From: Paenibacillus silagei
GTDB lineage: Bacteria > Bacillota > Bacilli > Paenibacillales > Paenibacillaceae
NCBI RefSeq assembly: GCF_017874735.1
Contig: NZ_JAGGLV010000013.1
Span: 1 to 64,000 of the forward strand
Reading direction: 5' to 3'
DNA length: 64,000 nucleotides
Below are positions 16,682 through 24,747 of this stretch, in pieces. The notes beneath the pieces were generated by a model. The model was not told the DNA's origin. It saw nothing but the letters and a program-made list of their open reading frames with translations, and did no database searches. Each line of letters begins with the position of its first letter. Position 1 is the first letter of the stretch. Position numbers and translations under genes: made by a program.

Positions 16682-17359
16682 TTGATCGTTATAGGTGGAA
16701 AAGGTTACGAGCTGATGCTCGATCATAAGGATGGCTGGAACCCTGAGGCTTTTCGCGGAAGATACAGCGAAGTGCTGGACCGGTACGATTATATCATCGG
16801 TGACTGGGGCTACAGCCAATTGCGCCTCAAAGGCTTTTACCGGGATAATCACCCTAAAGTGAACCGGGACACGGCCATCTCAGGTATGGTGGATTATATT
16901 AACGAATACTGTAACTTTGGTTGTGCGTACTTTGTGCTGCATAAGCTGAAGGAGTCCCCGCAGGAGGGAAGCTTCAAGGATATTCTGATCAAGGAAATCC
17001 CGGAGCCGGAACTAGACGAGGATCTGGAGCAGGATGCTGAACAGGTGGTAACGGTAAAAGAACACCGGGAGCCGCAGACGAAGGGTGCAGTCCGGGAGCA
17101 TGTTACCAAAGACAGACCGGTGCGCGAACACCAGAGCCGCAATCACCGCAACAAAGAAGGCCAGGGCAAGAAGAACCATAAAGAGTTCCAGGGCAGAGGC
17201 CAGCAAGGCCAACCGAATAATGCCCGGCAGAACAGAGAACACAAAGACAACCATTCCAACCGGTCTAACAAGCAGGCGAATCAGAATAAGCAGGATAGAC
17301 CGGAGAAGCAGGACAACCAGAGCAGACAGGATAGTAACCAGAACAAGCAGGACAACTAG
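16682..17359 (+). CDS. yutD: YutD-family protein (DUF1027) with long basic tail
   Basis: The protein is 225 residues from TTG 16682. Residues 1-105 match the YutD/DUF1027 fold: GKGYELMLDHKDGWNPEAF, YDYIIGDWGYSQLRLKGFY and a CNFGCAYFVLHK segment. From about 130 the protein is almost wholly Gln, Asn, Lys, Arg and Asp (for example NRSNKQANQNKQDR), a disordered extension that the Bacillus homologue lacks as far as I recall. The family has no firm function. The basic tail suggests binding to RNA or another polyanion, which is inference. It lies downstream of lipA and ends before a bidirectional terminator. Confidence 0.85.
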   Translation: MIVIGGKGYELMLDHKDGWNPEAFRGRYSEVLDRYDYIIGDWGYSQLRLKGFYRDNHPKVNRDTAISGMVDYINEYCNFGCAYFVLHKLKESPQEGSFKDILIKEIPEPELDEDLEQDAEQVVTVKEHREPQTKGAVREHVTKDRPVREHQSRNHRNKEGQGKKNHKEFQGRGQQGQPNNARQNREHKDNHSNRSNKQANQNKQDRPEKQDNQSRQDSNQNKQDN

Positions 17360-17371
17360 AACGATAGCCAA

Positions 17372-17446
17372 GGGGACAGCATGTCCCCCCGGTTTCTCAA
17401 TGTAACTCAAAAAGCCTCTTCAGCACATTAGCTGAAGGGGCTTTTT
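17372..17446. terminator. Hairpin plus bidirectional terminator between yutD and ctp
   Basis: GGGGACA/TGTCCCC (17372-17388) is followed by a long stem at 17409-17446 (AAAGCC..CTTCAGC paired with GCTGAAG..GGCTTT), flanked by A-run and T-run so it can work on both strands. It serves yutD and, from the other side, the S41 peptidase gene. Confidence 0.85.
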
Positions 17447-17507
17447 CTAATTCTATGGGCGGGCGAGAGGGCACGGGCCAAAGGTATGCGAAAAACCTCT
17501 GACGATT

Positions 17508-18959
17508 CTATTTCACAGCTAATTTCAGCTGTTTCAGTGAAGTATTGTAGCTCCATACGAGCGCAGGGAACTTTTTCTTGAAGGCATTCAGCTCGATGAA
17601 GGACTCTCCGTCCTGGAACAGCGCCTCCTTGGAGGCCAGGGTGAACCCGAATACGTTACCGGCGCCGGTTATCAGCATTACCTTTTTATTCTTGGCATCC
17701 CAGGAGACCTCATTCTCCACTAGTGCGGCGAGGACACGGGAGGCAGCATACACCTTATCGCCCTGCTTGATCAGACCTACATTTCCGGCAAAAGCAGTGC
17801 CGTTGATATCCAGGATATGATGGTCACCAGACGCGACAATCTCTTTCATGCCGGCAATTTGCAGAGCGGTAATCAACTGGGCAGTTTTGCCCTTGACCTC
17901 GATATCAGGCGCAAGCCCGATATGGTTGAAGTCCTCCTTGTTCGGAGTCAGATACTTCATGGTGGTCAGCTTCAGCTCGCCGCCGCCGGACATGGGAATC
18001 AGGCTCTGAATCCGGGCCTTTCCGTATGAGCGTGTGCCTACAACTGTAGCCAGCTTGTTGTCACGAAGTGCACCGGTTAAGGCTTCGGAGGCGCTGGCCG
18101 TATATTCATTGGTCAATACGACCACGGGCACGCCGATCTTGCTGCCGTTCGTAATTGCGACCGGCTTCAGTGTACCGGTCTGATCGGAGGTGTACATCAT
18201 AATGCCGGAATCCATGAACTTTGAGACGATATTCTGGGCGCTGTCCATATATCCGCCCGTATTATCTCGCAGATCAAGAACCAGCGATTTCATGCCGCCT
18301 GAACGCATTTTGTCCAGCGCTGCGGAGAATTCCTCATCGGCAGTCTGGGTGAAGCCGTTGATGGAGATATAAGCAATTTTAGAGTTAAGCATCTTGCTGG
18401 TCACGGAGCTTGTAGCAATTTCACTGCGGGTTACCGTATAGGATTTGTTAGCTCCGTTTCTCTGAATCAGCAGAGAGACCTTCGTGCCCGCTTTGCCGCT
18501 CAGCTCATCGCCGTTCGTATCAGCCACCCGCACCCCGTTGATCTTGAGAATGGAGTCGCCGCGCTTTAGCCCCGCGGCCTCGGCCGGTGAACCGCTCATG
18601 ACCTCTTCAATATATAGCTCTTTGGCCGTATACATCAGCCGGACACCTATGCCGACATATTCCAGATCGACCTGATGACCGAAGTCAGCAGCCTCCTCCT
18701 TCGTGAAGTATTGGCTATAAGGATCTTCCAATGTGCCTACCATACCGTCAATTGCACCGCGGATAAGTGTATCCTGGTCCACACCCTCAACGTTGTAGTA
18801 CTCCAGATATTGCATAATTTCATTGATGATCTCCGTCTTCGAGGCTTGCGCAGCTTCTGTAGAGGCAGCAGCATCTGCCGCTGAAGCAGCAGGGGCCCAG
18901 GCGATGGATAGTGCCAGACAGCCGCTTAAGAGTGCGGTAACGATTTTGGCTGATTTCAT
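17508..18959 (-). CDS. S41-family C-terminal processing peptidase, exported
   Basis: The protein is 483 residues. ATG 18959 was chosen because AAGGATG lies upstream and it places a clean signal peptide (MKSAKIVTALLSGCLALSIAWAPAASAADA) at the start. Next come a helical N-terminal segment, a PDZ domain (about 85-175, with GVRLMYTAKELYIEEVMSGSPAEAAGLKRGD), and the S41 core with the Ser in NEYTASASEAL and the Lys in GTRSYGKA, a Ser-Lys dyad. The C-terminal 90 residues resemble a copper-amine-oxidase-like stalk domain (DINGTAFAGNVGLIKQGDKVYAASRVLAAL). It probably trims or degrades proteins outside the membrane. It is downstream of, and likely co-transcribed with, a second stalk-domain gene. Confidence 0.9.
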   Translation of the reverse strand: MKSAKIVTALLSGCLALSIAWAPAASAADAAASTEAAQASKTEIINEIMQYLEYYNVEGVDQDTLIRGAIDGMVGTLEDPYSQYFTKEEAADFGHQVDLEYVGIGVRLMYTAKELYIEEVMSGSPAEAAGLKRGDSILKINGVRVADTNGDELSGKAGTKVSLLIQRNGANKSYTVTRSEIATSSVTSKMLNSKIAYISINGFTQTADEEFSAALDKMRSGGMKSLVLDLRDNTGGYMDSAQNIVSKFMDSGIMMYTSDQTGTLKPVAITNGSKIGVPVVVLTNEYTASASEALTGALRDNKLATVVGTRSYGKARIQSLIPMSGGGELKLTTMKYLTPNKEDFNHIGLAPDIEVKGKTAQLITALQIAGMKEIVASGDHHILDINGTAFAGNVGLIKQGDKVYAASRVLAALVENEVSWDAKNKKVMLITGAGNVFGFTLASKEALFQDGESFIELNAFKKKFPALVWSYNTSLKQLKLAVK

Positions 18960-18993
18960 GAGTTCATTACATCCTTTAGATGAATTTTTGAAT

Positions 18994-20172
18994 TTAGGAC
19001 TGCGCGTCGAAGCCGATATGATAAGTAGTATCGATCGTCCAGGCACCGCTCTCCGGCTTCGAGAGCAGGAGGATCAGAGACTGGGTATAGGTCTCCTTCG
19101 ATTCACCGTCCGTAATCACCACTTCCGTATAGACTGCGGCTTCATAGTCAGTGTAATAGAAGACATTGGAGGAAGACACCGCATAGCTCAGATCGTAGGT
19201 TTTGAAATAATCACGCAGCTCCTCTTTGTAAGAGTCATCCTCTTCCTTATCATACGAGGTCATCACGGCAAGGACTGCATCTGCATTGCGGGCATTCATA
19301 CCCTGGTAGTATTTGCTTAGCGTATCCTTAATTCCGGTCTGATCGCCCTGTGGAAGCACAGCGGGCTTCATGCCTTGTTCGCGCGTCAGCAGCACAGAGG
19401 ATTCCTGCAGCTCCATTTCGGAGATCTTCCACGCGCCGTCTTGACGGATCAGTGTATATAAATATTCGTACTGCTCATCCGGAGTATAATAACCGCCGGT
19501 TCGTACTGCTTTTTCGACAGTATAGACTGTAGCTTCATTACCTGTAACACTGAGGACTTTAAGACTCTCAATCGTGTTCTTGATGTCATATAGCTCGAAC
19601 TGGGAATTCATATTGCTTACAGCTTCTGGTTTGTCTGCCCCTGCATCGACAATCGAATAGAAGCTGCTGGCCTTCTCTTCATTATAATATTGGTTAGCTA
19701 ATTGAATGATAGCCTTGATCTCCTGCTCACTGGAGGCGGAGGACGGCGATACGGTGATCTTCACGCTGCGGCTGGCTGCATCCCAGACCGCTGTGCCCCC
19801 GGTGGCTTCGGCAATGAAGCGCAAGGGTATGTAAGTGGTCCCGGCGTTCGATACAGGAGCGACTGTAAGCTGCTTGACGGTTCCATTGACGCTGGCCCGC
19901 TTGCTGCCTACCTTAAGGCTGATATCCAGCCCTGTTCCGGTGCCGGTTACCGTACCCGTCTTGGAGTCCCACAGCACCTGCAGGCCAAGCTTCTCAAAAA
20001 CAACGCGGAAAGGCACGAGCACCGTATTATTCTTCAGATACGGAGTCCCTGCTGTGAAGGCAAGATTGCTGCCGTTAATATACACCTTAATGGGTTTGTC
20101 TGCGGCAAAAGCGGGAACCGCCAGCACAAGGGCCAGCAGGCTGATGCCTAGCAGGGATACTAATTTCTTCAA
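18994..20172 (-). CDS. Exported copper amine oxidase-like stalk-domain protein
   Basis: This 392-residue protein starts at TTG 20172, with GAAGGAG eight bases upstream. Residues 1-24 are a signal peptide (LLALVLAVPAFAADKP). Residues about 27-145 are a Cu_amine_oxidN1-type stalk domain (YINGSNLAFTAGTPYLKNNTVLVPFRVVFEKLGL ... TTYIPLRFIAEATGGTAVWD). Two NTF2-like halves follow: one with NQYYNEEKASSFYSIVDAG, one with LSKYYQGMNARNADAVLAVM. No catalytic residues are evident. Such proteins in Paenibacillus are secreted or wall-associated. Its 35-base gap to the S41 peptidase suggests an operon with a shared extracytoplasmic job. Confidence 0.8.
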   Translation of the reverse strand: MKKLVSLLGISLLALVLAVPAFAADKPIKVYINGSNLAFTAGTPYLKNNTVLVPFRVVFEKLGLQVLWDSKTGTVTGTGTGLDISLKVGSKRASVNGTVKQLTVAPVSNAGTTYIPLRFIAEATGGTAVWDAASRSVKITVSPSSASSEQEIKAIIQLANQYYNEEKASSFYSIVDAGADKPEAVSNMNSQFELYDIKNTIESLKVLSVTGNEATVYTVEKAVRTGGYYTPDEQYEYLYTLIRQDGAWKISEMELQESSVLLTREQGMKPAVLPQGDQTGIKDTLSKYYQGMNARNADAVLAVMTSYDKEEDDSYKEELRDYFKTYDLSYAVSSSNVFYYTDYEAAVYTEVVITDGESKETYTQSLILLLSKPESGAWTIDTTYHIGFDAQS

Positions 20173-20297
20173 TAGATTCGCTCCTTCAAATAGAAAACTT
20201 TGTAAAATAGAACCATTATACCATTTGGAAATTCCGTCTGTCTATTTATTCTACGGGATAATGCCAGGCTCAGTAGAGTTCCCGTCAGCCGGCATGA

Positions 20298-20330
20298 TAA
20301 AGCCGGAGATCGGGAGCATCTCCGGCTTTA
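20298..20330 (-). terminator. Terminator after NAD kinase
   Basis: A perfect 13-base-pair stem (TAAAGCCGGAGAT at 20298-20310 with ATCTCCGGCTTTA at 20318-20330) and seven-base loop begin 15 bases past the nadK stop. The stem carries A/T ends that can serve either strand. Confidence 0.75.
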
Positions 20331-20344
20331 TCGGCAAATACTAA

Positions 20345-21142
20345 CTAGACCAAGAAGGCCTCCCGGACACGGTTCCAGAACGGGAAAGGGCGGTAACGGG
20401 CGAAGCTGATTTTTTTGTCAGCGACCTGAGCACGTACCGAAATCAGATCATCCACCGGAATATTATTATGGTCAATGGTCAGCAGCAGGCGCTGATCCTT
20501 GCGCGAGAAGATATCGCAGTGATGATGCTTAGGCAGCATTAGCGGCGAGCCCATGGTGCGGAATACCCGGTTATTAATGGAGGCAATTTCAGCAATCTGC
20601 AGCGCCTCGATCGAGGGGTGTACCATAGCGCCTCCCAGACTTTTGTTATAAGCGGTACTGCCGGAAGGTGTGGATACACACAGGCCGTCCCCGCGGAACA
20701 TCTCAAAGGTCACATCATTAATATCCACCTGGATCACAACCGTCCCGTCCACGCCCTTAAGGGTGAATTCGTTCAGGGCAATGTGCTTGCTGGAGCCGGA
20801 TTTCTTATGTATTTCCAGTTCGAGCAGCGGGTACTGTACGATACGGGGTTTATGCGGCCCAACCTCTCCGCACATGTAATCAATTAAGGACGGCAGCTCT
20901 TCGGCCTGCCAGTCCGCATAGAAGCCCAAATGGCCGGTATGCACGCCAACAAATGCGAGGTTCGGGATCTGATCGATAAACGTATGAAAAGCGTGCAGCA
21001 TCGTGCCGTCACCGCCAATCGAGATCACGATTTCCGGTGACTTGGCATCCAGCTCCAGATTCCGGCCTTGCGCCAGCTTGTGAAATTGCTCCGCTAGTTG
21101 GATGGATAATTCATCTCCGCGGTCCAGAACATAATATCTCAA
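20345..21142 (-). CDS. nadK: NAD kinase
   Basis: This 265-residue cytoplasmic enzyme phosphorylates NAD+ to NADP+. The GGDGT motif at 43-47 carries the catalytic Asp45, and the second conserved block TPSGSTAYNKSLGGAMVHP is present, as is the STP/NE region FTLKGVDGTV. The length is normal for the Firmicute enzyme. The start is TTG 21142, with GGAG about 10 bases upstream. ylbJ lies upstream on the same strand, 132 bases away; a 60-residue frame in that gap (21139-21321) has no ribosome site and was not accepted. Confidence 0.95.
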   Translation of the reverse strand: MRYYVLDRGDELSIQLAEQFHKLAQGRNLELDAKSPEIVISIGGDGTMLHAFHTFIDQIPNLAFVGVHTGHLGFYADWQAEELPSLIDYMCGEVGPHKPRIVQYPLLELEIHKKSGSSKHIALNEFTLKGVDGTVVIQVDINDVTFEMFRGDGLCVSTPSGSTAYNKSLGGAMVHPSIEALQIAEIASINNRVFRTMGSPLMLPKHHHCDIFSRKDQRLLLTIDHNNIPVDDLISVRAQVADKKISFARYRPFPFWNRVREAFLV

Positions 21143-21274
21143 GGTGTACAGGCTCCTTTGTGTAATTCAGTCATACACCGATCATAATCAATCTTGACCC
21201 GGAACACAATATTAGCGCTGTGAAAAGCCGGAATCCGCTTCAGTGCTGCATCAGCAGAGCCGTGACATATCGAA

Positions 21275-22546
21275 TTAGCTGCGGTGCGCATAAGATTGCC
21301 GCCACAGCTTCCCGAGCACAAAGACTACCAGAGACAGGGCCAGCATGACTGCGAGCAGAAGGCAGAGCAGGCTGATGCTGCTGATTAGAGCGGCTTCAGG
21401 AGCGGCCAGCCCGGAGGCGGCGGGTAGTATGGACCACTGACCAGCCAGTCCCGAGCTGACTACCGGCTTCCAGAGCAGGAGAAGCAGAACCGCTGAGAGG
21501 AGGGCATGCATCAGGCGGGCGGCCATGAACGGGAGATAGCGCAGTCCGGTACCGTTCAGGATACTGGCGACCTGTGCATGAACCGACAAGCCGCCCCAGG
21601 AGAGGATGAACGCTGCCGCCGCAGCCTTGAATTGCAGCGGCACGCCTCCGGCAGCTTCACCAGCCGACCGGGCGCCGAGCGTCACTTCGAATAAGCCGCT
21701 GACCAAGGCGGCTGAGAGCTCAGGCGGGAAGCCGGCCAGCGACAGCAGTCGTCCGGTCATGCTGAACAGGGCGGACATTACGCCGGCACGGGCGAGCAGC
21801 TCCATCAGCACATTGAAGAAGACAACCAGGCCGCCGACAACAATAATAAGCTGGAGTGAGGAGGTAATGGCACTCTTCAGCAGCTCGCCGAGACTTCTGC
21901 CGTCTACCCGGCGCGCATGTGCCATCGCGTTCAGGGCAGTCCGCAGCCTGCCGGGGCCTTGTCCTTCCGGAGATGCAGAAGAGCTGGCTGAATGGGGGAG
22001 GGCGGTGTTCGCAGCTGCTGCTTCCGGCCTGCCCCGGCCATGGAAGGACATCAGCAGACCTACGATGAGCCCTCCTCCGTAATGGGCAAGGGCAAGCACA
22101 AGCCCCAGAGAGGCATCGTGAAAGAATCCGACAGAGACCGCACCCAGCAGGAAAATCGGGTCCGAGGAGGTCGTGAAGGCGACCAGCCGCTCGCCCTCAA
22201 TTCTGCTAATCATTCCCTGTTCGCGCAGCTTGGCGGTTAATTTCGCGCCGACAGGGTATCCTGATACATATCCCATCGCTGCTACGAAGCCGCCGCTGCC
22301 GGGTATATTGAAGAGCGGGCGCATCAGCGGATCAAGCAGAGCGCCGAAGAGATGGACGATGCCGAAGCCCAGCATAATTTCAGAGATGACGAAGAACGGG
22401 AACAGCGAGGGAAACAGCACATCCCACCAGACGGCGAGCCCGCGCAGCGCCGCATCCAGGGAGCTTGCGGGATGGACCAGCATCAGCAGCATACAGCCCG
22501 CCAGCACGATCCCGAGCAGCGGGCTTGCGATTTTGTTCAGAGTCAT
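21275..22546 (-). CDS. ylbJ: Sporulation integral membrane protein YlbJ
   Basis: The protein is 423 residues from ATG 22546, with GGAGG 10 bases upstream; an in-frame upstream ATG adds 20 unlikely residues. It has about eight hydrophobic membrane spans and the family's nucleoside-transporter-gate look: LFPSLFPFFVISEIMLGFG, AMGYVSGYPVGAKLTAKL, FTTSSDPIFLLGAVSVGFF and ILSWGGLSVHAQVASIL. In Bacillus subtilis ylbJ is needed for sporulation and is expressed in the mother cell. A Gly/Ser/Ala-rich loop near 190-225 is longer than I expect. Its role as a channel or transporter is inferred from the fold. Confidence 0.9.
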   Translation of the reverse strand: MTLNKIASPLLGIVLAGCMLLMLVHPASSLDAALRGLAVWWDVLFPSLFPFFVISEIMLGFGIVHLFGALLDPLMRPLFNIPGSGGFVAAMGYVSGYPVGAKLTAKLREQGMISRIEGERLVAFTTSSDPIFLLGAVSVGFFHDASLGLVLALAHYGGGLIVGLLMSFHGRGRPEAAAANTALPHSASSSASPEGQGPGRLRTALNAMAHARRVDGRSLGELLKSAITSSLQLIIVVGGLVVFFNVLMELLARAGVMSALFSMTGRLLSLAGFPPELSAALVSGLFEVTLGARSAGEAAGGVPLQFKAAAAAFILSWGGLSVHAQVASILNGTGLRYLPFMAARLMHALLSAVLLLLLWKPVVSSGLAGQWSILPAASGLAAPEAALISSISLLCLLLAVMLALSLVVFVLGKLWRQSYAHRS

Positions 22547-22720
22547 CGGTTTCTCGCCTCCAGTTCTATGCTTAGTTGTATGCCGAAAGCTGGACAAACA
22601 GCACAAAAAAACGAGGAAAACGGTTACATTTACCGGTGCTTTTTCATTGAAATTATGGTATTATAAACTTAATTAATGCACATCTTGTTGAGATAGATTT
22701 TCAGGGATGGAGTGATGGTG

Positions 22721-22816
22721 ATGAGTGTAGTTGCCGGAGTGCTCGTTTGTGCTTTTGTATATGTGATCCGGGTCTCCCTTGTCCCGCCTGGTGATGAAGA
22801 TTTTAGAACATACTGA
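22721..22816 (+). CDS. Putative 31-residue membrane microprotein
   Basis: ATG 22721 has GGAG eight bases upstream. The 31-residue product (MSVVAGVLVCAFVYVIRVSL...) has one hydrophobic stretch long enough to enter a membrane (3-16, possibly to 21), then PPGDEDFRTY. A strong terminator follows only 12 bases after the stop, so a short transcript is plausible. No family is recognised. It sits alone between the divergent ylbJ start and the globin gene. An in-frame ATG at 22715 would add two residues but lies too close to the ribosome site. Confidence 0.45.
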   Translation: MSVVAGVLVCAFVYVIRVSLVPPGDEDFRTY

Positions 22817-22828
22817 TTAGCTTACGAG

Positions 22829-22857
22829 CGCTGAACTCCGGTTTGGCGCCTTTTTTT
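22829..22857 (+). terminator. Terminator of the 31-residue ORF
   Basis: CGCTGAAC (22829-22836) and GTTTGGCG (22841-22848) form an eight-base-pair stem with two G-T pairs and a TCCG tetraloop. CC and seven T residues follow. Confidence 0.85.
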
Positions 22858-22985
22858 GTTCGAATTTTTATTTTCATAGGCTTAGCAGGCATGTCTTAAG
22901 GCAGGGATAACTGTGCAGCCTGTTTTTTGGTATAATGATAAGCAACTGCTTATCAGATTAATATGGAAGAAGGCGAAACCTCCAA

Positions 22986-23369
22986 ATGAATCCGAAAGAG
23001 AGCCTGTATGACAGCCTGGGAGGCGCTGAGGGAATTCACCGTCTGGTGACTGTGTTCTATGCCAAGGTGCAGCTTCACCCGCAGCTCAGTCCGTTATTCC
23101 CTGAAGATATTACTCCGGTGCTGGAGAAGCAATATCAGTTCTTGAGCCAATTCTTTGGAGGCCCTGCCCTGTTCTCCGAGCAGCACGGCCATCCCATGAT
23201 GAGAGCCAGACATATGCATGTCCCCATCACTCCTGCTCTGGCGGAGGATTGGCTCGCCTGCATGAAGGCGGCGCTGGAGGAGATTGGTGTGGAGGAGTCC
23301 CTGCGTACGTTTGTCCTGAGCCGGCTGGCGGGTCCCGCCCATCATTTTGTCAATATGCCCCATGAATAA
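22986..23369 (+). CDS. Truncated haemoglobin, group II type (YjbI-like)
   Basis: This 127-residue haem protein has the 2-over-2 globin pattern: LYDSLGGAEGIHRLVTVFYAKV at the start (the Tyr near 25 is the likely B10 distal Tyr), FLSQFFGGPALFSEQHGHPMMRARHMHVPI (the His near 76 is the likely proximal ligand), and WLACMKAALEEIG. Group II globins bind O2 or NO and are linked to nitrosative or redox stress. The start is ATG 22986, with a weak site (GAAGGCG). A DUF2225 gene follows 29 bases later on the same strand. Confidence 0.9.
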   Translation: MNPKESLYDSLGGAEGIHRLVTVFYAKVQLHPQLSPLFPEDITPVLEKQYQFLSQFFGGPALFSEQHGHPMMRARHMHVPITPALAEDWLACMKAALEEIGVEESLRTFVLSRLAGPAHHFVNMPHE

Positions 23370-23398
23370 AGTGTAGTTGTGAAAGGATGAGGGCACCC

Positions 23399-24103
23399 GT
23401 GCCGGAATTAATACCGCTTTACTCAATCAAGGTTACCTGCTGTAACTGTGAACATGAATTTTCAACCTCAAGAGTACGTCCCAGCCTTAAGAAGGCCATC
23501 CGCCGCGATGCGGACTTCTGCTCCTATTACAAGGCGGAGAATCCCGATTATTATGTGGTTCGGGTCTGTCCAAAGTGCGGCTTTGCCTCCACGGAGAATT
23601 CTGCAGACAAGCTGGCTGACTGGCAGCGCAAGTCCTTCGATGCACAAGTAGGAAGACGGTGGCAAGCCCGCGACTTCGGAGAGAAGCGTAGCTGGGAGGA
23701 GGCGCTGGAGACGTACAAGCTGGCGCTGATCTGCGCGCAGAGCATTAAGGACAAGGAACGTATTATAGCCAGCCTGCTTCACCATATTGCCTGGCTGTAC
23801 CGTTATCAAGGGGATTCGGTGCAGGAGCAGCGTTTCCTGGCCTATTCGCTGGATGAGTATGTGAAAGTGTTCGAGAATGATTCATCCGGTGGTAATGATG
23901 CGCGGCTGATGTATCTGATTGGTGAGTTGAACCGCCGGATCGGGGAGTTCGCCGCTGCTGTGCGGTGGTTCTCAAGGGTCATTAATGACCAGCGGATTAC
24001 GGACGCGGCCATGATCCGGGCTTCGCGCGAGCAATGGGCTATTCTGCGTGAGCAGATGCGCGGGCTGGACGTTGATCCGGACGGGCTTCCCGCAGGTACA
24101 TAG
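23399..24103 (+). CDS. DUF2225-family protein
   Basis: The protein is 234 residues from GTG 23399, with AAAGGATGAGG at normal spacing; the ATG at 23387 lies inside that site. The N-terminus is a zinc-ribbon-like region with CCNCEHEF and CPKCGF around a CSYYKAENPDYYVVRV segment. The remainder is helical with TPR-like character (YKLALICAQSIKDKERI, YLIGELNRRIGEF). The family is common in Firmicutes and has no proven function. It is probably cytoplasmic. Confidence 0.85.
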   Translation: MPELIPLYSIKVTCCNCEHEFSTSRVRPSLKKAIRRDADFCSYYKAENPDYYVVRVCPKCGFASTENSADKLADWQRKSFDAQVGRRWQARDFGEKRSWEEALETYKLALICAQSIKDKERIIASLLHHIAWLYRYQGDSVQEQRFLAYSLDEYVKVFENDSSGGNDARLMYLIGELNRRIGEFAAAVRWFSRVINDQRITDAAMIRASREQWAILREQMRGLDVDPDGLPAGT

Positions 24104-24150
24104 AAGGCGGAGTGAGGGTGTTAGAGTGTCTATCCGGTATACCGCAACGC

Positions 24151-24183
24151 AAAAAGGCGTAGAAGGGATGCCTCTTCTACGCC
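24151..24183 (-). terminator. Terminator of the yycC unit
   Basis: GGCGTAGAAG (24156-24165) pairs with CTTCTACGCC (24174-24183). Read on the minus strand, the stem is followed by TTTTT (24155-24151). A second small palindrome, CCCGCTTAAGCGGG, lies at 24187-24200. Confidence 0.85.
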
Positions 24184-24223
24184 TCTGCCCGCTTAAGCGG
24201 GGCGAACTGCCGGACAACCGCGT

Positions 24224-24454
24224 TTAGCGGACCGCCCGGTCAAACAACAGGTAGTCATTGTCATTATCAATGACGGTGGGACTTGCACTGCAGCAGGGAA
24301 AGACCAGCAGCTTTTTTTTGCCGTCACGCACGTGCTGCAGCTCCCGCGGCTTCATCGGCAGAAGAACATTCTCATGGTCGCAGAAGGGGCAGTACTGCAC
24401 GTACATGTCGCCAAGAATAATGTCATAAGGCCAGGTATGGCTGAAGGGGATCAT
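24224..24454 (-). CDS. Small cysteine-rich hypothetical protein
   Basis: This 76-residue protein has CPFC followed by CC later, a possible zinc or metal site, in a short sequence (YVQYCPFCDHENVLLPMKP ... VFPCCSASPTVIDNDNDYLLF). No family name is recalled. Its ATG overlaps the stop of the YycC-like gene by four bases (ATGA), so the two are translated together. There is no signal peptide or membrane segment. Confidence 0.75.
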   Translation of the reverse strand: MIPFSHTWPYDIILGDMYVQYCPFCDHENVLLPMKPRELQHVRDGKKKLLVFPCCSASPTVIDNDNDYLLFDRAVR

Positions 24455-24642
24455 TGCTTGTCCTTCTCGTCAGAGGGAGCAGGCACGCTGCCTTCGGGGG
24501 TCTCGCTAGCAGCTTTCTTGGATAATTCAGCGATCTTTTGCAGCAGGATATGTTGGGGCATATGCATCAGGTGTTCCAGCGGAACGCCGAGTTGTTTCGA
24601 TAAGGTAATGGCCGTCTCCGGCGATATTTGCAGTGGCTTCAT
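24451..24642 (-). CDS. yycC: YycC-family small protein
   Basis: This 63-residue protein begins MKPLQISPETAITLSKQLGVPLEHLMHMPQH, which closely fits the YycC family of Bacillus. The N-terminal half is a helix-turn-helix-like fold and the tail is acidic and charged (SDEKDKQ). The function is unknown. AAGGAGGGC lies just upstream of the ATG. It is the first gene of a two-gene unit and is divergent from the M3 peptidase gene, about 105 bases away. Confidence 0.8.
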   Translation of the reverse strand: MKPLQISPETAITLSKQLGVPLEHLMHMPQHILLQKIAELSKKAASETPEGSVPAPSDEKDKQ

Positions 24643-24747
24643 CAGGATGCCCTCCTTACAATTAGTGGAGTATCATGATTCACTTTACCATGGCTGTACC
24701 GCAAATACAAAGAAAACTACTCTATAACGAAGGAATGGTGAGTATAT

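Noticed and set aside
21139..21321. A 60-residue frame between ylbJ and nadK
   Set aside because: No ribosome site, overlaps the ylbJ 3' end, and shows no conserved character.
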